58,262 nt of DNA, taken from CAYGZM01 sp964354365 (GTDB taxonomy: Bacteria; Planctomycetota; Phycisphaerae; Sedimentisphaerales; Anaerobacaceae). The notes beneath the pieces were generated by a model, which saw nothing but the letters and a program-made list of their open reading frames with translations, was not told the DNA's origin and did no database searches. The position numbers and the translations under genes were made by a program. The number at the start of each line of letters is the position of its first letter. The first letter of the stretch is position 1. This document shows, piece by piece, positions 32,977 to 40,719 of this stretch. The DNA is taken from assembly GCA_964354365.1 (NCBI GenBank), contig CAYGZM010000008.1:1-58262 (forward strand), read 5' to 3'.

Positions 32977-33080
32977 GGCTGTGTCGCAATTAGGATTTTG
33001 CGTCTTTCGCCCCTGATTTGGAGCAAAAAACGAAGGTCATCATTCCGATTTCGGTGTATTTTTGCCATTGTGACACAGCC
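32977..33080. mobile_element. 104-bp MITE-like element with terminal inverted repeats
   Basis: GGCTGTGTCGCAAT at the left pairs with ATTGTGACACAGCC at the right (13 of 14). The interior is AT-rich with no open frame. It sits between rsmE and the terminase-small-like gene. Only one copy is visible in this window. Confidence 0.5.
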
Positions 33081-33162
33081 TCAAAGCGAAGGGTTCAGCA
33101 TGACAGACGACAGGCCGGATGCTTCGTTGCACTCAGTGTAAAAGGGGTTGGAGGCTGTGTTC

Positions 33163-33609
33163 TCAAGCCTGGGCATCGGCTTGCGGCTGGTTTTCCTCTG
33201 CGAGGAGGGCGAGGATTTTGCAGGCGGTTTGGTCGGAGAGCGTGGGGGATTGTTCGGGCGCGTCGGGGTCGGCGGCTTTCGGCCTGGGCGGGGCTGACAG
33301 AGGCGTTTGCATAGAGATGATGTCGAGGCAGGCCTTGCGGGCGGTTTCCTCTTTGCCGCACTGGGTGAGCTGGACGAGCTTGGCGGCGGCTATGGGCGCG
33401 TAGCGAGCGATGAGGGCGGCGCTCTGGCGATGGGCGGCTGCGATGCGCCTTTCAAATTGCTCAATGAAAGCGCCGTCGGCCTGCCAGTTGTTGTAGAGCT
33501 TGGCGCTTACCTTGTGCTTTTCGAGGACGGCCTGCTCGTCAAGCTCGCCGGCGAAGAGGTCCTCAATCACGTCAAGCTGTCTTTGGCTGAGTTTATTCTG
33601 TTTAGACAT
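33163..33609 (-). CDS. Terminase small subunit-like protein, solitary
   Basis: The 148-residue product reads KLSQRQLDVIEDLFAGELDE, then QAVLEKHKVSAKLYNNWQAD, an N-terminal HTH. A helical oligomerisation part follows (ERRIAAAHRQSAALIARYAP, ETARKACLDIISMQ) with a disordered proline-rich tail. This arrangement matches the small terminase subunits that select the phage DNA end, especially the phBC6A51-like type. AGGAGG lies 10 nt before the start. No other packaging gene is adjacent; the nearest large subunit is 25 kb away at 6771. It is either relict or one part of a dispersed set. HTH regulators of other families remain an alternative. Confidence 0.6.
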   Translation of the reverse strand: MSKQNKLSQRQLDVIEDLFAGELDEQAVLEKHKVSAKLYNNWQADGAFIEQFERRIAAAHRQSAALIARYAPIAAAKLVQLTQCGKEETARKACLDIISMQTPLSAPPRPKAADPDAPEQSPTLSDQTACKILALLAEENQPQADAQA

Positions 33610-33767
33610 AGTCTGGTATCCTCCTTATGAATTGAAAATTGATGATTTAGACAAAATGGTGCGAAAGATCGCACCCTACGTGGTTGTTTTCAAATGGATT
33701 TCTCCGCTGCGCGATGCTGCGCATCGCTCCGGTCGAAATGACAATGGGTCTTTTTCAGAAATCCGCG

Positions 33768-34733
33768 TTACAGCTTTTCAATGGAGGCCTTGATTTGCTC
33801 GAAGCGTCCCTCGGCGAGGTCACTGCCGTAGTTGCGCATGGCCGGTGCGACGTTGCGCCACGCGGTCCAGACGTTGCCCGCGCCTCTTGGCGCCGAGAGC
33901 TGCTTAGCAACAAGTGTGGCCTCGGCGTCGATGAAGCGGTCGAGCGTGGGGTTGTCCCAGGCGGGCATTGTTTTTGCGAGGGTCGCAAGGCGCGATACGA
34001 TAGTCTCGGTGATGGTTTGTCCGTCTTTGGCGGAGGATTGTCTGGGGTCGCGTCCTCCGACGCCTTTGTGCGGCGGCTCGCCGAGGCGGGACAGATCGAC
34101 GGTATCGGGATAGAGGTGCATCATCAGGGAAGTCTCGCCCCATGCTGCGTGGTCGCCGGTGTAATTCACGTCGATTGCGAGCATATACTCCGGCGTGCCG
34201 AGGACGGGGATTCCCAAGGCGCGGCTCATTCTTACGGCGGTCTCGCGGACCACTATCTGCTGTGCGGCGCCGTAGTGGCCGGTGAGAATGATAATCGCCT
34301 TGAATTCATCGCGTTTCATTTCGCGGCAGAGCTGCTCGAGCCACGGGCGGAGCAGGTTGGAAAAGACACTGTTCTCCGGCTCCATGACGAAGGTGTGCGG
34401 CTCGCTGAGGCCTCCGACGCCGCCGAACAGGGCTGGAGATACGAGTCCACCGCCCCTTTGTGCCGCCCGGACGCAAAGTGCATGTGCCTTGACGGCGTCG
34501 AGGCCAACGACGTTGTGCACGCCGTGCCATTCGATTGTCCCGAGCGGCTGAAAGATTGTCGGACAGTCGGCCTGGGCCTGGTCGATTTCTTTGGGCCGCA
34601 GGAACTCAAGCCGAACCTCACGCTCGGCCGGCGAGGCCGGGTTGTTTGATTCTTTTGCTGCCGATGCGGAGCCGAGCAGCACACCGGCTGCGGCGGCGCC
34701 CAAAAACTCCCGTCGTCCAAATTCTGGGTTCAT
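33768..34733 (-). CDS. Creatininase family protein, twin-arginine exported
   Basis: The 321-residue protein has a Tat-like leader (GRREFLGAAAAGVLLGSASA). The creatininase-family core PLGTIEWHGVHNVVGLDA carries the Glu, His and Asp metal ligands expected near the N-terminus, with the later ligands in ILTGHYGAAQ. Characterised members hydrolyse creatinine or cleave other small amides or lactams. No substrate can be given. It is coupled to the upstream ankyrin gene: its ATG overlaps that gene's stop (ATGA at 34730-34733). A membrane-anchored ankyrin protein in the same operon might place it at the membrane. Confidence 0.8.
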   Translation of the reverse strand: MNPEFGRREFLGAAAAGVLLGSASAAKESNNPASPAEREVRLEFLRPKEIDQAQADCPTIFQPLGTIEWHGVHNVVGLDAVKAHALCVRAAQRGGGLVSPALFGGVGGLSEPHTFVMEPENSVFSNLLRPWLEQLCREMKRDEFKAIIILTGHYGAAQQIVVRETAVRMSRALGIPVLGTPEYMLAIDVNYTGDHAAWGETSLMMHLYPDTVDLSRLGEPPHKGVGGRDPRQSSAKDGQTITETIVSRLATLAKTMPAWDNPTLDRFIDAEATLVAKQLSAPRGAGNVWTAWRNVAPAMRNYGSDLAEGRFEQIKASIEKL

Positions 34734-35527
34734 GGTGACTTCTCCTTTCGTTCTGCAATGTCCGGCTTGGCGGATTCTTCTGCACCGTGTTTGCGGAGGA
34801 GGTCGGCGATGTCGCTGCGGGCGCCTGCGTAATCCAGAGGCGTGCGGCCATTGTTGTCTTTGGCGTTGAGGTCGGCGCCTCTGGCGATGAGCAGCTCGGC
34901 GACATCCTTGCTGCCGGTATTGACGGCTGTGTGCAGGGGTGTCCAGCCGTCCTGGTTTGTGGCGTTGATTTTGGCCCCTTTGTCGATTAGCAGGCCGGCG
35001 ACCTCGACGCGGGCGTTGTTGGCGGCTATGTGCAGGGGCGTATCGCGGGCGAAGTTCACGGCGGCGAGGTTGGCGTCGGCGGCGATGAGCAGCTCGACGA
35101 CGGCGGCGCTGCCGGAGGCCGCTGCACTGTGCAAAGGAGTTTCGAGGTAATTGTTTTGGGCCTTCACATCCGCTCCTTTGGCGAGCAGAATCCGGACAAT
35201 TTTATCGTGGCCGCGGTCGGCGGCCAGGTGCAGGGCGGTGTTGGAGGAGTCATCGGATTGATTCACCGCCGCGCCTTTGTCGATGAGCAACTCGACAATT
35301 TCTGCGCGTCCGAGCAGGGCGGCCGTGTGCAGAGGCGTCTGGCCGTCGTTTCCTCTGCGGTTTATCAGGTGAGGTTTTTTTGCGAGGCGGGCCTTTACCT
35401 TCTCGATGTCGCCGGCTGCGATCGGGCCGTGAATATCGGCCTGACGGATGTGCCTAATCAGTAGGGCCGAAGCAACGACCACGAACAGGACGAGCAGTGC
35501 GAGCAAGATTCTGAGGGTTCCTGTCAT
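34730..35527 (-). CDS. Membrane-anchored ankyrin repeat protein
   Basis: It has 265 residues. One N-terminal membrane helix (ILLALLVLFVVVASALLI) is followed by about seven ankyrin units, for example DGQTPLHTAALLGRAEIVEL, SNTALHLAADRGHDKIVRIL, RDTPLHIAANNARVEVAGLL and DGWTPLHTAVNTGSKDVAEL. The tail is short and charged. The topology (short cytoplasmic N-terminus) would put the repeats outside the cytoplasm, in the periplasm. It overlaps the creatininase start by four bases. It is longer and tidier than the ankyrin protein at 13785 and the two do not look like recent duplicates. Confidence 0.85.
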   Translation of the reverse strand: MTGTLRILLALLVLFVVVASALLIRHIRQADIHGPIAAGDIEKVKARLAKKPHLINRRGNDGQTPLHTAALLGRAEIVELLIDKGAAVNQSDDSSNTALHLAADRGHDKIVRILLAKGADVKAQNNYLETPLHSAAASGSAAVVELLIAADANLAAVNFARDTPLHIAANNARVEVAGLLIDKGAKINATNQDGWTPLHTAVNTGSKDVAELLIARGADLNAKDNNGRTPLDYAGARSDIADLLRKHGAEESAKPDIAERKEKSP

Positions 35528-35562
35528 AATTCAGTTTTTCCTTTTTCCAATCATGCTAAGGC

Positions 35563-35728
35563 TTCTGCAAAATTGCAGGTTAGACCTATATTGTTGAAGA
35601 AAATCTCTTTTATGATTTTCTTCAATAATTATCCAAGCGATTACGAGACAATACATTGCCATCGAAAAGAAAAAATCAAGAAACGATTTTTTCTTTTCTA
35701 AGTAGGCCTAACCTGCAATTTTGCAGAA
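35563..35728. mobile_element. 166-bp cruciform element with 21-bp-plus terminal inverted repeats
   Basis: The ends TTCTGCAAAATTGCAGGTTA (35563 on) and its complement to 35728 match exactly for about 21 bp. Inside are two further perfect hairpins: TTGAAGAAAATC (35594-35605) with GATTTTCTTCAA (35614-35625), and AAAAGAAAAAATC (35665-35677) with GATTTTTTCTTTT (35685-35697). The whole could fold as a three-stemmed cruciform. No open frame is present, and a TCAATCATGCT-like string flanks both sides. It is probably a non-autonomous transposon or a structured RNA; one copy is seen here. Confidence 0.65.
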
Positions 35729-35750
35729 CTCATCAATCATGCTCAGAGCC

Positions 35751-36125
35751 TCAGTAGGGCATATAATAGGGAAGGATGGGCGGTGAAAGCCAGGACCAAA
35801 ACAGCATCACAAGGACGCCCAGCCCGCAACCGATGGGTAAGCAGATGCCGACGCCGGCGATGATTATGCCGGCCTTGCCGAGCCTGGAGCGTCGGGCCAG
35901 GATGCCAATAATCAGGGCGATGATATCAAGCGGCAGAAACAGGACCGAATAGGTCAGAAGATCGCCCGGAAAATAAGCGTCAGATATCCGGGGCGGAATC
36001 CGTAGCGCAGCAGCGACGTATTGCTCGACAGGCTCAAGGAAGGCCGAGGCCAGCGGGAGCACGACACCGGCTACGGCGATCAACAGGCTCATACTGCCGA
36101 GGATTCTGGCGATTTGCGGTTTCAT
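35751..36125 (-). CDS. Small membrane protein (124 residues)
   Basis: It starts at 36125 with MKPQIARILGSMSLLIAVAG. There are three hydrophobic stretches: SLLIAVAGVVLPLASAFL, LLTYSVLFLPLDIIALIIGI, and IIAGVGICLPIGCGLGVLVM with following residues. It has no known domain. The start overlaps the stop of the 80-residue gene upstream (ATGA), so both are translated together. An apparent N-terminal extension to 36371 reads in a non-membrane arginine-rich frame and is rejected. Confidence 0.6.
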   Translation of the reverse strand: MKPQIARILGSMSLLIAVAGVVLPLASAFLEPVEQYVAAALRIPPRISDAYFPGDLLTYSVLFLPLDIIALIIGILARRSRLGKAGIIIAGVGICLPIGCGLGVLVMLFWSWLSPPILPYYMPY

Positions 36126-36364
36126 TCGGTGTGGTCTTCCTGCTGCGGCGCAGACGGGCGGTCGCCAGGCGGTTTCAGGTCCTTTTTTTGCTGGTCGGCG
36201 AGATGTCGGAACTGGCCGGTGATAAGGCCCAAAAGGAGCGTTAGAATAATCGAGGCGAATACGTACGGTCGATACTGCTGAGGTATGAAATTCTGCAGGA
36301 CGGCGGCGAGGAAGAGCACGATCACGCCGGGCATTGCGAACTTGAAATGCGGGCGCCATTTCAT
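36122..36364 (-). CDS. Small membrane protein (80 residues)
   Basis: MKWRPHFKFAMPGVIVLFLA, with two membrane spans in the N-terminal 55 residues (VIVLFLAAVLQNFIP and VFASIILTLLLGLITG) and a polar, proline- and glutamine-rich tail. No family was recognised. Its stop overlaps the next gene's start by four bases, the clearest sign that both are real. Together with the 36496 gene they form a string of small membrane proteins. Confidence 0.6.
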   Translation of the reverse strand: MKWRPHFKFAMPGVIVLFLAAVLQNFIPQQYRPYVFASIILTLLLGLITGQFRHLADQQKKDLKPPGDRPSAPQQEDHTE

Positions 36365-36495
36365 CGGTCAAGTCTCCCGATCCTGAGCCGCGAGCGGCGG
36401 TGCAAAACTTGTCTCTCGTACGAAGCCCAGATTCCCCGATAGGGGTCTGCGACTTCGCTTCGCTCCGCTCGACTCAGAATGACAAGGCGAACGTG

Positions 36496-36777
36496 TCATT
36501 CTTTCTGTTCCCCCACGGGGCCGTGGGCGTGCTTTTTTGCGGCCAATCTCTGCTTGGCGCAGGTGGCGACTTCCTCGCGAGCCTCGTCGGCGTCTTTCTG
36601 GCAGGCGTGCGTAATCAGGTACATTCTGAACAGCGCGATGCCCATGACGACGACGATGAATATCGACAGCCAGCGAAGGAAGTCTATGGATGAGACCAGC
36701 AGGGCCATAATCACAAAGCTCACCGACAGGGCCATTCCGAGAGCGAGTAGCGATTTTGATTCGAGGGTGTCTTTCAT
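36496..36777 (-). CDS. Small membrane protein (93 residues)
   Basis: The start at 36777 has GGAG 6 nt upstream. MKDTLESKSLLALGMALSVS is followed by two hydrophobic helices (VSFVIMALLVSSIDFLRWLS and IFIVVVMGIALFRMYLI) and a charged coiled tail rich in Lys, Glu and Ala. No family was recognised. The family D/C repeat fragment at about 36455-36482 lies just beyond its 3' end. Confidence 0.55.
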   Translation of the reverse strand: MKDTLESKSLLALGMALSVSFVIMALLVSSIDFLRWLSIFIVVVMGIALFRMYLITHACQKDADEAREEVATCAKQRLAAKKHAHGPVGEQKE

Positions 36778-36793
36778 TTCTTTCTCCGGTGAA

Positions 36794-37006
36794 TTATCGG
36801 GTCGGGCGTATTCCATGCAGCTTACTCTCGGCGCCCGCCCTTTCAAGCCACTCGACAATAGCGGGCCTGTAATCATACTCGCCTAAGTACCACAGGTCGT
36901 CCGGGTCGAGCGGCCCTGCCCCGCTGACTACCCTGCCGAGCGTCGTGCTCTCGACCGCATATATCTTACCGTTTTCGTGCTGCCAGAATCCTTTGATTGT
37001 CTGCAT
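36794..37006 (-). CDS. Small uncharacterised protein (70 residues)
   Basis: MQTIKGFWQHENGKIYAVES, then TTLGRVVSGAGPLDPDDLWY and LGEYDYRPAIVEWLERAG. It is compact, acidic and without a membrane segment, and no family was recognised. AAAGGG lies about 6 nt before the ATG at 37006; an ATG at 37027 is possible. It lies 16 bp upstream of the 36496 gene and is probably cotranscribed with the small membrane genes. Confidence 0.5.
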   Translation of the reverse strand: MQTIKGFWQHENGKIYAVESTTLGRVVSGAGPLDPDDLWYLGEYDYRPAIVEWLERAGAESKLHGIRPTR

Positions 37007-37126
37007 AGGCAGCCCTTTTAATCTCATTACGTGTCGGAGGCGGCCTGCCGGATTATCATCCTCACGAGGCCCCTTGAGGGGACCCTGGCAGCCTGAGGCG
37101 CGGCCTGACCTCTGATTTGGATAAGC

Positions 37127-37153
37127 CTACCATATTTTCGGCGAATATGGTAG
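37127..37153. promoter_or_regulatory. 27-bp perfect hairpin upstream of a divergent gene pair
   Basis: CTACCATATT and AATATGGTAG are exact complements around a 7-nt TTCGGCG loop. It lies between genes on opposite strands (ending/starting at 37006 and 37186). Without a T-run on either side it is more likely an operator or mRNA leader structure than a terminator; which is unknown. Confidence 0.35.
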
Positions 37154-37185
37154 TATGGCATCGGCGATTCGCATATTGATTTGAG

Positions 37186-37800
37186 GTGACGGCAACGGAA
37201 AAGAAGAAGGCAAGTCGGGCGGTGTGGTCGGCCGGTGCGATTGTGGTGCTTGTCGCAGCGTTGGGGCTGGGACTGGGGATCAGGAAGATTCGCACATGGC
37301 AGGCGGAGTCCCGGGCCAAAGAGGATAACAAGCCGGCGGCCAAGCAGGGCGAATCGAAAACCAAACAGGGGGCGGCGCCTTTAGTCGAGGCGGTCGAAGA
37401 GGAGCACGTCGCCTCGGCGGGACTGGCTGAGCAAATGCAGGCCGAGGCGGCAGAGGCCGCCGGCGAAGAGGTGAATGAGGCGGCTAAGACTGACTCTATG
37501 CAGGAAAGACCTGCGATGGCCGGCGGGCCGATGAACTGGCGGCAGATGTGGGCGGACCTCAACCTGACTGAAGAGGAAACGGCCAGGCTCAGAGAGGGGA
37601 TGAGGCTGGCGATGGAGAGGTGGCAGAATATGTCGGAGGATGAACGCCAGGCCGAGATCGGCAGACTAAGGGGTATGAGGGCGCGCTGGGATAATATGTC
37701 CGAGGAGGAGAGAAACCAGGCCATGGAGCGGGGGCGGCAGCGATTCGAGGAGTGGCGGCGGAGCGGCCAAGTGGAGCTTCCAGAGATAACTCTGGATTGA
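37186..37800 (+). CDS. Membrane-anchored charged helical protein
   Basis: The 204-residue product has one membrane helix (AVWSAGAIVVLVAALGLGLG, residues 12-31). A Lys/Glu/Gln/Ala-rich linker follows, then a charged alpha-helical domain with repeated units: NMSEDERQAEIGRLRGMRAR and NMSEEERNQAMERGRQRFEE. The start is GTG with no ideal ribosome binding site (GAGG directly abuts it), so it is less certain. The MSEDERQAEI/MSEEERNQAM pair recalls small periplasmic stress or metal-binding proteins with repeat-helix domains, but no family is claimed. Confidence 0.55.
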   Translation: MTATEKKKASRAVWSAGAIVVLVAALGLGLGIRKIRTWQAESRAKEDNKPAAKQGESKTKQGAAPLVEAVEEEHVASAGLAEQMQAEAAEAAGEEVNEAAKTDSMQERPAMAGGPMNWRQMWADLNLTEEETARLREGMRLAMERWQNMSEDERQAEIGRLRGMRARWDNMSEEERNQAMERGRQRFEEWRRSGQVELPEITLD

Positions 37801-38177
37801 CAGATCAGTAATCTCATCCGGCGTATGCCGAGACGAGCATCATCCTGGCTGATTGACGCGGGCATTTTCATTTTGACCGCACTTCTTTGGGGCATTTCGC
37901 GGAGGAGCGAGGGGTATCCCCAAAGGGCTATGTCCATTGAGGTCAGGTGCAATCGGCCCTTTCTTAAAGGACTTTGTGCTTGACATTTGGCGGCCGTTCA
38001 GGTAAGCTTTTCTTAGCTCATGGAGGAGTGGTGAGGAAGGCAATTCAGCTTTTCCCCACGGTGTATCGGTTTGTTCAAGGAGAGCCAATTGGAGTACGGC
38101 TGCGTTTCTGCGCGGCGGGTGCGGATATTGTCTCTGCACACGGCGGCTTCTGGGGCGCAGGATGGAGTAACGGGAAG
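37801..38177. other. Leader region of the 38178 PEP-CTERM gene
   Basis: No gene is supported here. The only notable signal is the promoter-like pair at 37980-38008, which would give the following gene a leader of about 160 nt. Confidence 0.4.
37980..38008 (+). promoter_or_regulatory. Candidate promoter of a PEP-CTERM gene
   Basis: TTGACA (37980-37985) and TAAGCT (38003-38008) are 17 bp apart, about 170 bp before the start at 38178. The -35 and spacing match the promoters at 40421 and 54177; the -10 is poorer. Confidence 0.35.
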
Positions 38178-38942
38178 ATGAAGAGGCATACGTTGATTGC
38201 GGCATCGGTTGTTGTGCTGTCGATTTGCTGCGACCATGCGGCGGCTTTGGTTTTCAAGGACGGCGGGGCGCATATCATTGACTACGCCGTGTATGAGCCG
38301 GTTTATGTGGACCAATCTGCGCCGGGCGTCGGAACCAAAGTCGATCTGCTGGACGGCGGCCTGATACTGGCCTGGATTGATGCCTACCAAGACAGCCGGG
38401 TCAACATTCTCGGCGGGCGAGTGAGCGGGTCCGTCAACGCCTACGGCGCAAGCCATATTACGGTCGTCGGGGGCGAGATAGGCGGCCCGGTTTACTGCCG
38501 CGAGGACAGCCGACTCGACATATCGGGCGGCTCGATGGGCGCGTGGGTGCAGTCCCTCGGCAGCAGTGAAGTGACGATGAGCGGCGGTGAGATTAACCTT
38601 TTTGTGGAGGCCTGGGACAACAGCCGCGTGACTATCTCCGGCGGGACGATAGGCGGACGAATCGCAGCCGTGCGCGAAGGCCTGATAACACTCACAGGAA
38701 GCAACTTCGCGGTCAACGGCACGCCCGTTGCCTACGGCGATTTCGCCAGCGACTATGCGATCAACGGGACGCTAACGGGCATTCTGGCCAACGGCGACAC
38801 GCTCAATAATTCATTCTCCCTGGTCCACCCCGGCGCCGACATCACGTTCATTCCCGAGCCGGCGACAATTTTGCTGCTCGGCTTAGGCGGTTTGGGAGTG
38901 CCCAGAAAACGCGCAGAGTCAGCAAGGAGAAGTGGAGAATGA
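38178..38942 (+). CDS. PEP-CTERM sorting-signal exported protein
   Basis: The 254-residue product begins MKRHTLIAASVVVLSICCDH, a signal peptide. The body consists of repeated beta units (SRVNILGGRVSGSVNAYGAS, SRLDISGGSMGAWVQSLGSS, SRVTISGGTIGGRIAAVREG), a repetitive solenoid. The C-terminus IPEPATILLLGLGGLGVPRK carries the PEP motif, hydrophobic stretch and basic end. The solenoid units are about 22 residues, reminiscent of pectin lyase-like surface proteins, so a surface role is possible. GGAG is 10 nt upstream. Its stop overlaps the start of the next, broken, PEP-CTERM gene by one base. Confidence 0.8.
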   Translation: MKRHTLIAASVVVLSICCDHAAALVFKDGGAHIIDYAVYEPVYVDQSAPGVGTKVDLLDGGLILAWIDAYQDSRVNILGGRVSGSVNAYGASHITVVGGEIGGPVYCREDSRLDISGGSMGAWVQSLGSSEVTMSGGEINLFVEAWDNSRVTISGGTIGGRIAAVREGLITLTGSNFAVNGTPVAYGDFASDYAINGTLTGILANGDTLNNSFSLVHPGADITFIPEPATILLLGLGGLGVPRKRAESARRSGE

Positions 38943-39528
38943 TGAAAACCAGGATTACATTTTTGGTTTGGCTTTCGATTCTGGTTGCTGTTGCGGCTCC
39001 GGCAGAGGCGGCGCTGACTTTCTTCGTGGATTTGGGCACGGCTGCGGGGGAGGCGGGATATACTCTGACCAATTGGGGGCCGATTGAGCCGACGACCCAT
39101 CCCGGAGGCTGGGGCGGTATTGCCGGCGATCCCGCCTCGTATGATAAACGCTGCAGGACGGTCTGGGGGTACGTTGAGAACACACAAAGGATGCATCGAT
39201 TACGTTTCCAAGTCCAATAGTCTCGGCAACAATCAGGCACTTGGACGGAGGCAGTGACGATAGTTTCAGAGTGGAGGTGGGTGGAAACCTTTGGGGCAGC
39301 TACTCTGCTGTTGCGGGCGTGGGCGAATTCTGGACAGTCAGCTCATTTTCCGGGACTCCTGGTACAACTCTGACAATTACATGCACGGGTCCGGCGGGAC
39401 CGTATTGGAATCCGTATGGTCAGGTAGGCATCGATAGGATAGAGGCAGAGCCGATCCCGGAGCCGGGGACGACTCTGCTGCTTGGCTTAGGCGGTTTGGG
39501 CGTGCTGAGGAATCGGCGATCCCGCTGA
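38942..39528 (+). pseudogene. PEP-CTERM gene broken by two frameshifts
   Basis: From ATG 38942 the frame reads MKTRITFLVWLSILVAVAAP (signal peptide) and a jelly-roll-like body to about residue 83, where it stops at 39220. Between about 39189 and 39240 the natural reading shifts to a second frame (GCIDYVSKSNSLGNNQALG). From 39241 it shifts to a third frame (LDGGSDDSFRVEVGG to PEPGTTLLLGLGGLGVLRNR). All three pieces form one sensible PEP-CTERM protein if joined, so two small indels within 60 bp are the likely cause. Assembly error or true decay cannot be told apart from here. Confidence 0.6.
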
Positions 39529-39567
39529 AGTGGTCACGCGGAGGATGGATTGCGGCGAATCCGGCAG

Positions 39568-40083
39568 TTAGTCTGTGACGAGGTCCCAGAGGTTTTTGAG
39601 CGCCGAGGAAACGGTCGGGAGGGTGATCTGGCCCTGTTTTTTTAGCGGCAGGTCAATGGGGCCGAGGGCCTGCGTGTCCACCGAAAGGGCCAGTTGCGCC
39701 TTGTAGGGGATAGTCGATCCCGGCCTGATGCCTTTTAGTGACCGCAGTATCCGGCCGTAGTCAACGCTCACCGGCAGTGAAACTTCCTCCTTCGATCCGG
39801 CTGGTATCACTTTGTCGGCTTTGGCTGCGCCGGCGATGAACTCATTCTCGCCGCTGGTCAGGCTGTAGTTCAGATTCGTCAAAGGCAGGCCGACCGGGTA
39901 CGGATTCTCTATCTCGACGTCAAATATTAACTCCAGGGCGTCGCGCTTCAGCTCGCCGAAATGAACGCCGGTCATGCTGGCCTTTGGCCTGGCCTTGACT
40001 ATGGCGTCCTGGATGCTCTTACAGCCCGGGCAGATAGCGAGCAACAACACGAATAGACAGGGCAGATGTGCTTTCGGACGCAT
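39568..40083 (-). CDS. LEA type 2-like lipoprotein
   Basis: The 171-residue protein has a lipobox (LLLAICPGCKS). A domain follows that matches the water stress/LEA type 2 pattern: ELIFDVEIENPYPVGLPLTN, then NYSLTSGENEFIAGAAKADK, and SVDYGRILRSLKGIRPGSTI. AAGGA is 6 nt before the ATG at 40083. Family members are small beta-sandwich proteins thought to help in desiccation or envelope stress; here it would sit on a membrane leaflet. The start and the neighbouring gene are on opposite strands and share the AT-rich intergenic DNA 40084-40635, which holds the promoter at 40421. Confidence 0.75.
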   Translation of the reverse strand: MRPKAHLPCLFVLLLAICPGCKSIQDAIVKARPKASMTGVHFGELKRDALELIFDVEIENPYPVGLPLTNLNYSLTSGENEFIAGAAKADKVIPAGSKEEVSLPVSVDYGRILRSLKGIRPGSTIPYKAQLALSVDTQALGPIDLPLKKQGQITLPTVSSALKNLWDLVTD

Positions 40084-40420
40084 AGTATATCCTTCCAACG
40101 AACGGTTTTCTTTGGTTTGACCGTGAACACGGCCAAATGATACACCTTTTGTACGCAAAGACAACCTTTGGGTGGGCGTCCACTGAGATTATGAAGGCCT
40201 CGCCGGCTCAGGACACGTGGAAACTACCGGATTTTGGGCATGGTTCAATGCTCACGCACCCAAGGCCAACACTCTACGAGGTAGTCCAACGGTCAGAAAT
40301 ATCCATAACAACTTGTTATAAAAGGAGTTACGGCGAATGCGGCGACGCGGGGGGTTCAGAAAAGTGTTGCCCTGGTCTGAACCATGCCGGATTTTTTCTG
40401 ATTTTTTTTTAATTTCCTGC

Positions 40421-40449
40421 TTGACATCTTTGCACATATCGCGTAGAAT
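40421..40449 (+). promoter_or_regulatory. Strong promoter of the 40720 sorting-signal gene
   Basis: TTGACA (40421-40426) and TAGAAT (40444-40449) are 17 bp apart, in an AT-rich stretch following a T-run. Transcription would begin near 40456, leaving a leader of about 260 nt with the 17-codon open frame at 40636. The same pair with the same spacing occurs at 54177-54205. Confidence 0.65.
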
Positions 40450-40635
40450 AACCAACAGTGTTTGTTAAGGGGTCGTGGTGAAAAGGCCATTTCGGGCTAC
40501 TCCCCACCCATATTACGACAGAGTTATTGCATTTGATCCGGGGTACAACACAGCAGGCGATGCGGCCTGTTATGGTGTGCGCCTGTCGATGGTCGGTGTA
40601 AGATTCAAGGACTTTATTTGAAGGAGTGAACAAGT

Positions 40636-40689
40636 ATGAAGGAGGAACCGTTAGTTTTTTGTGTCGTTGTCAAAAAGAATTCAGACTGA
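40636..40689 (+). CDS. Possible 17-residue leader peptide
   Basis: The ATG at 40636 is preceded at 9 nt by AAGGAG, as strong a ribosome binding site as any in this window. The reading is MKEEPLVFCVVVKKNSD and ends 30 bp before the ATG of the downstream gene. It is too short for a normal gene but well placed to act by attenuation or coupling. The residues give no amino-acid-biosynthesis hint. Confidence 0.45.
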   Translation: MKEEPLVFCVVVKKNSD

Positions 40690-40719
40690 CTCGTTATTGG
40701 TATTTGGAGGTCATAGATT

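Noticed and set aside
33684..34649. 321-codon plus-strand frame over the creatininase gene
   Set aside because: Shadow of the creatininase frame; no independent support.
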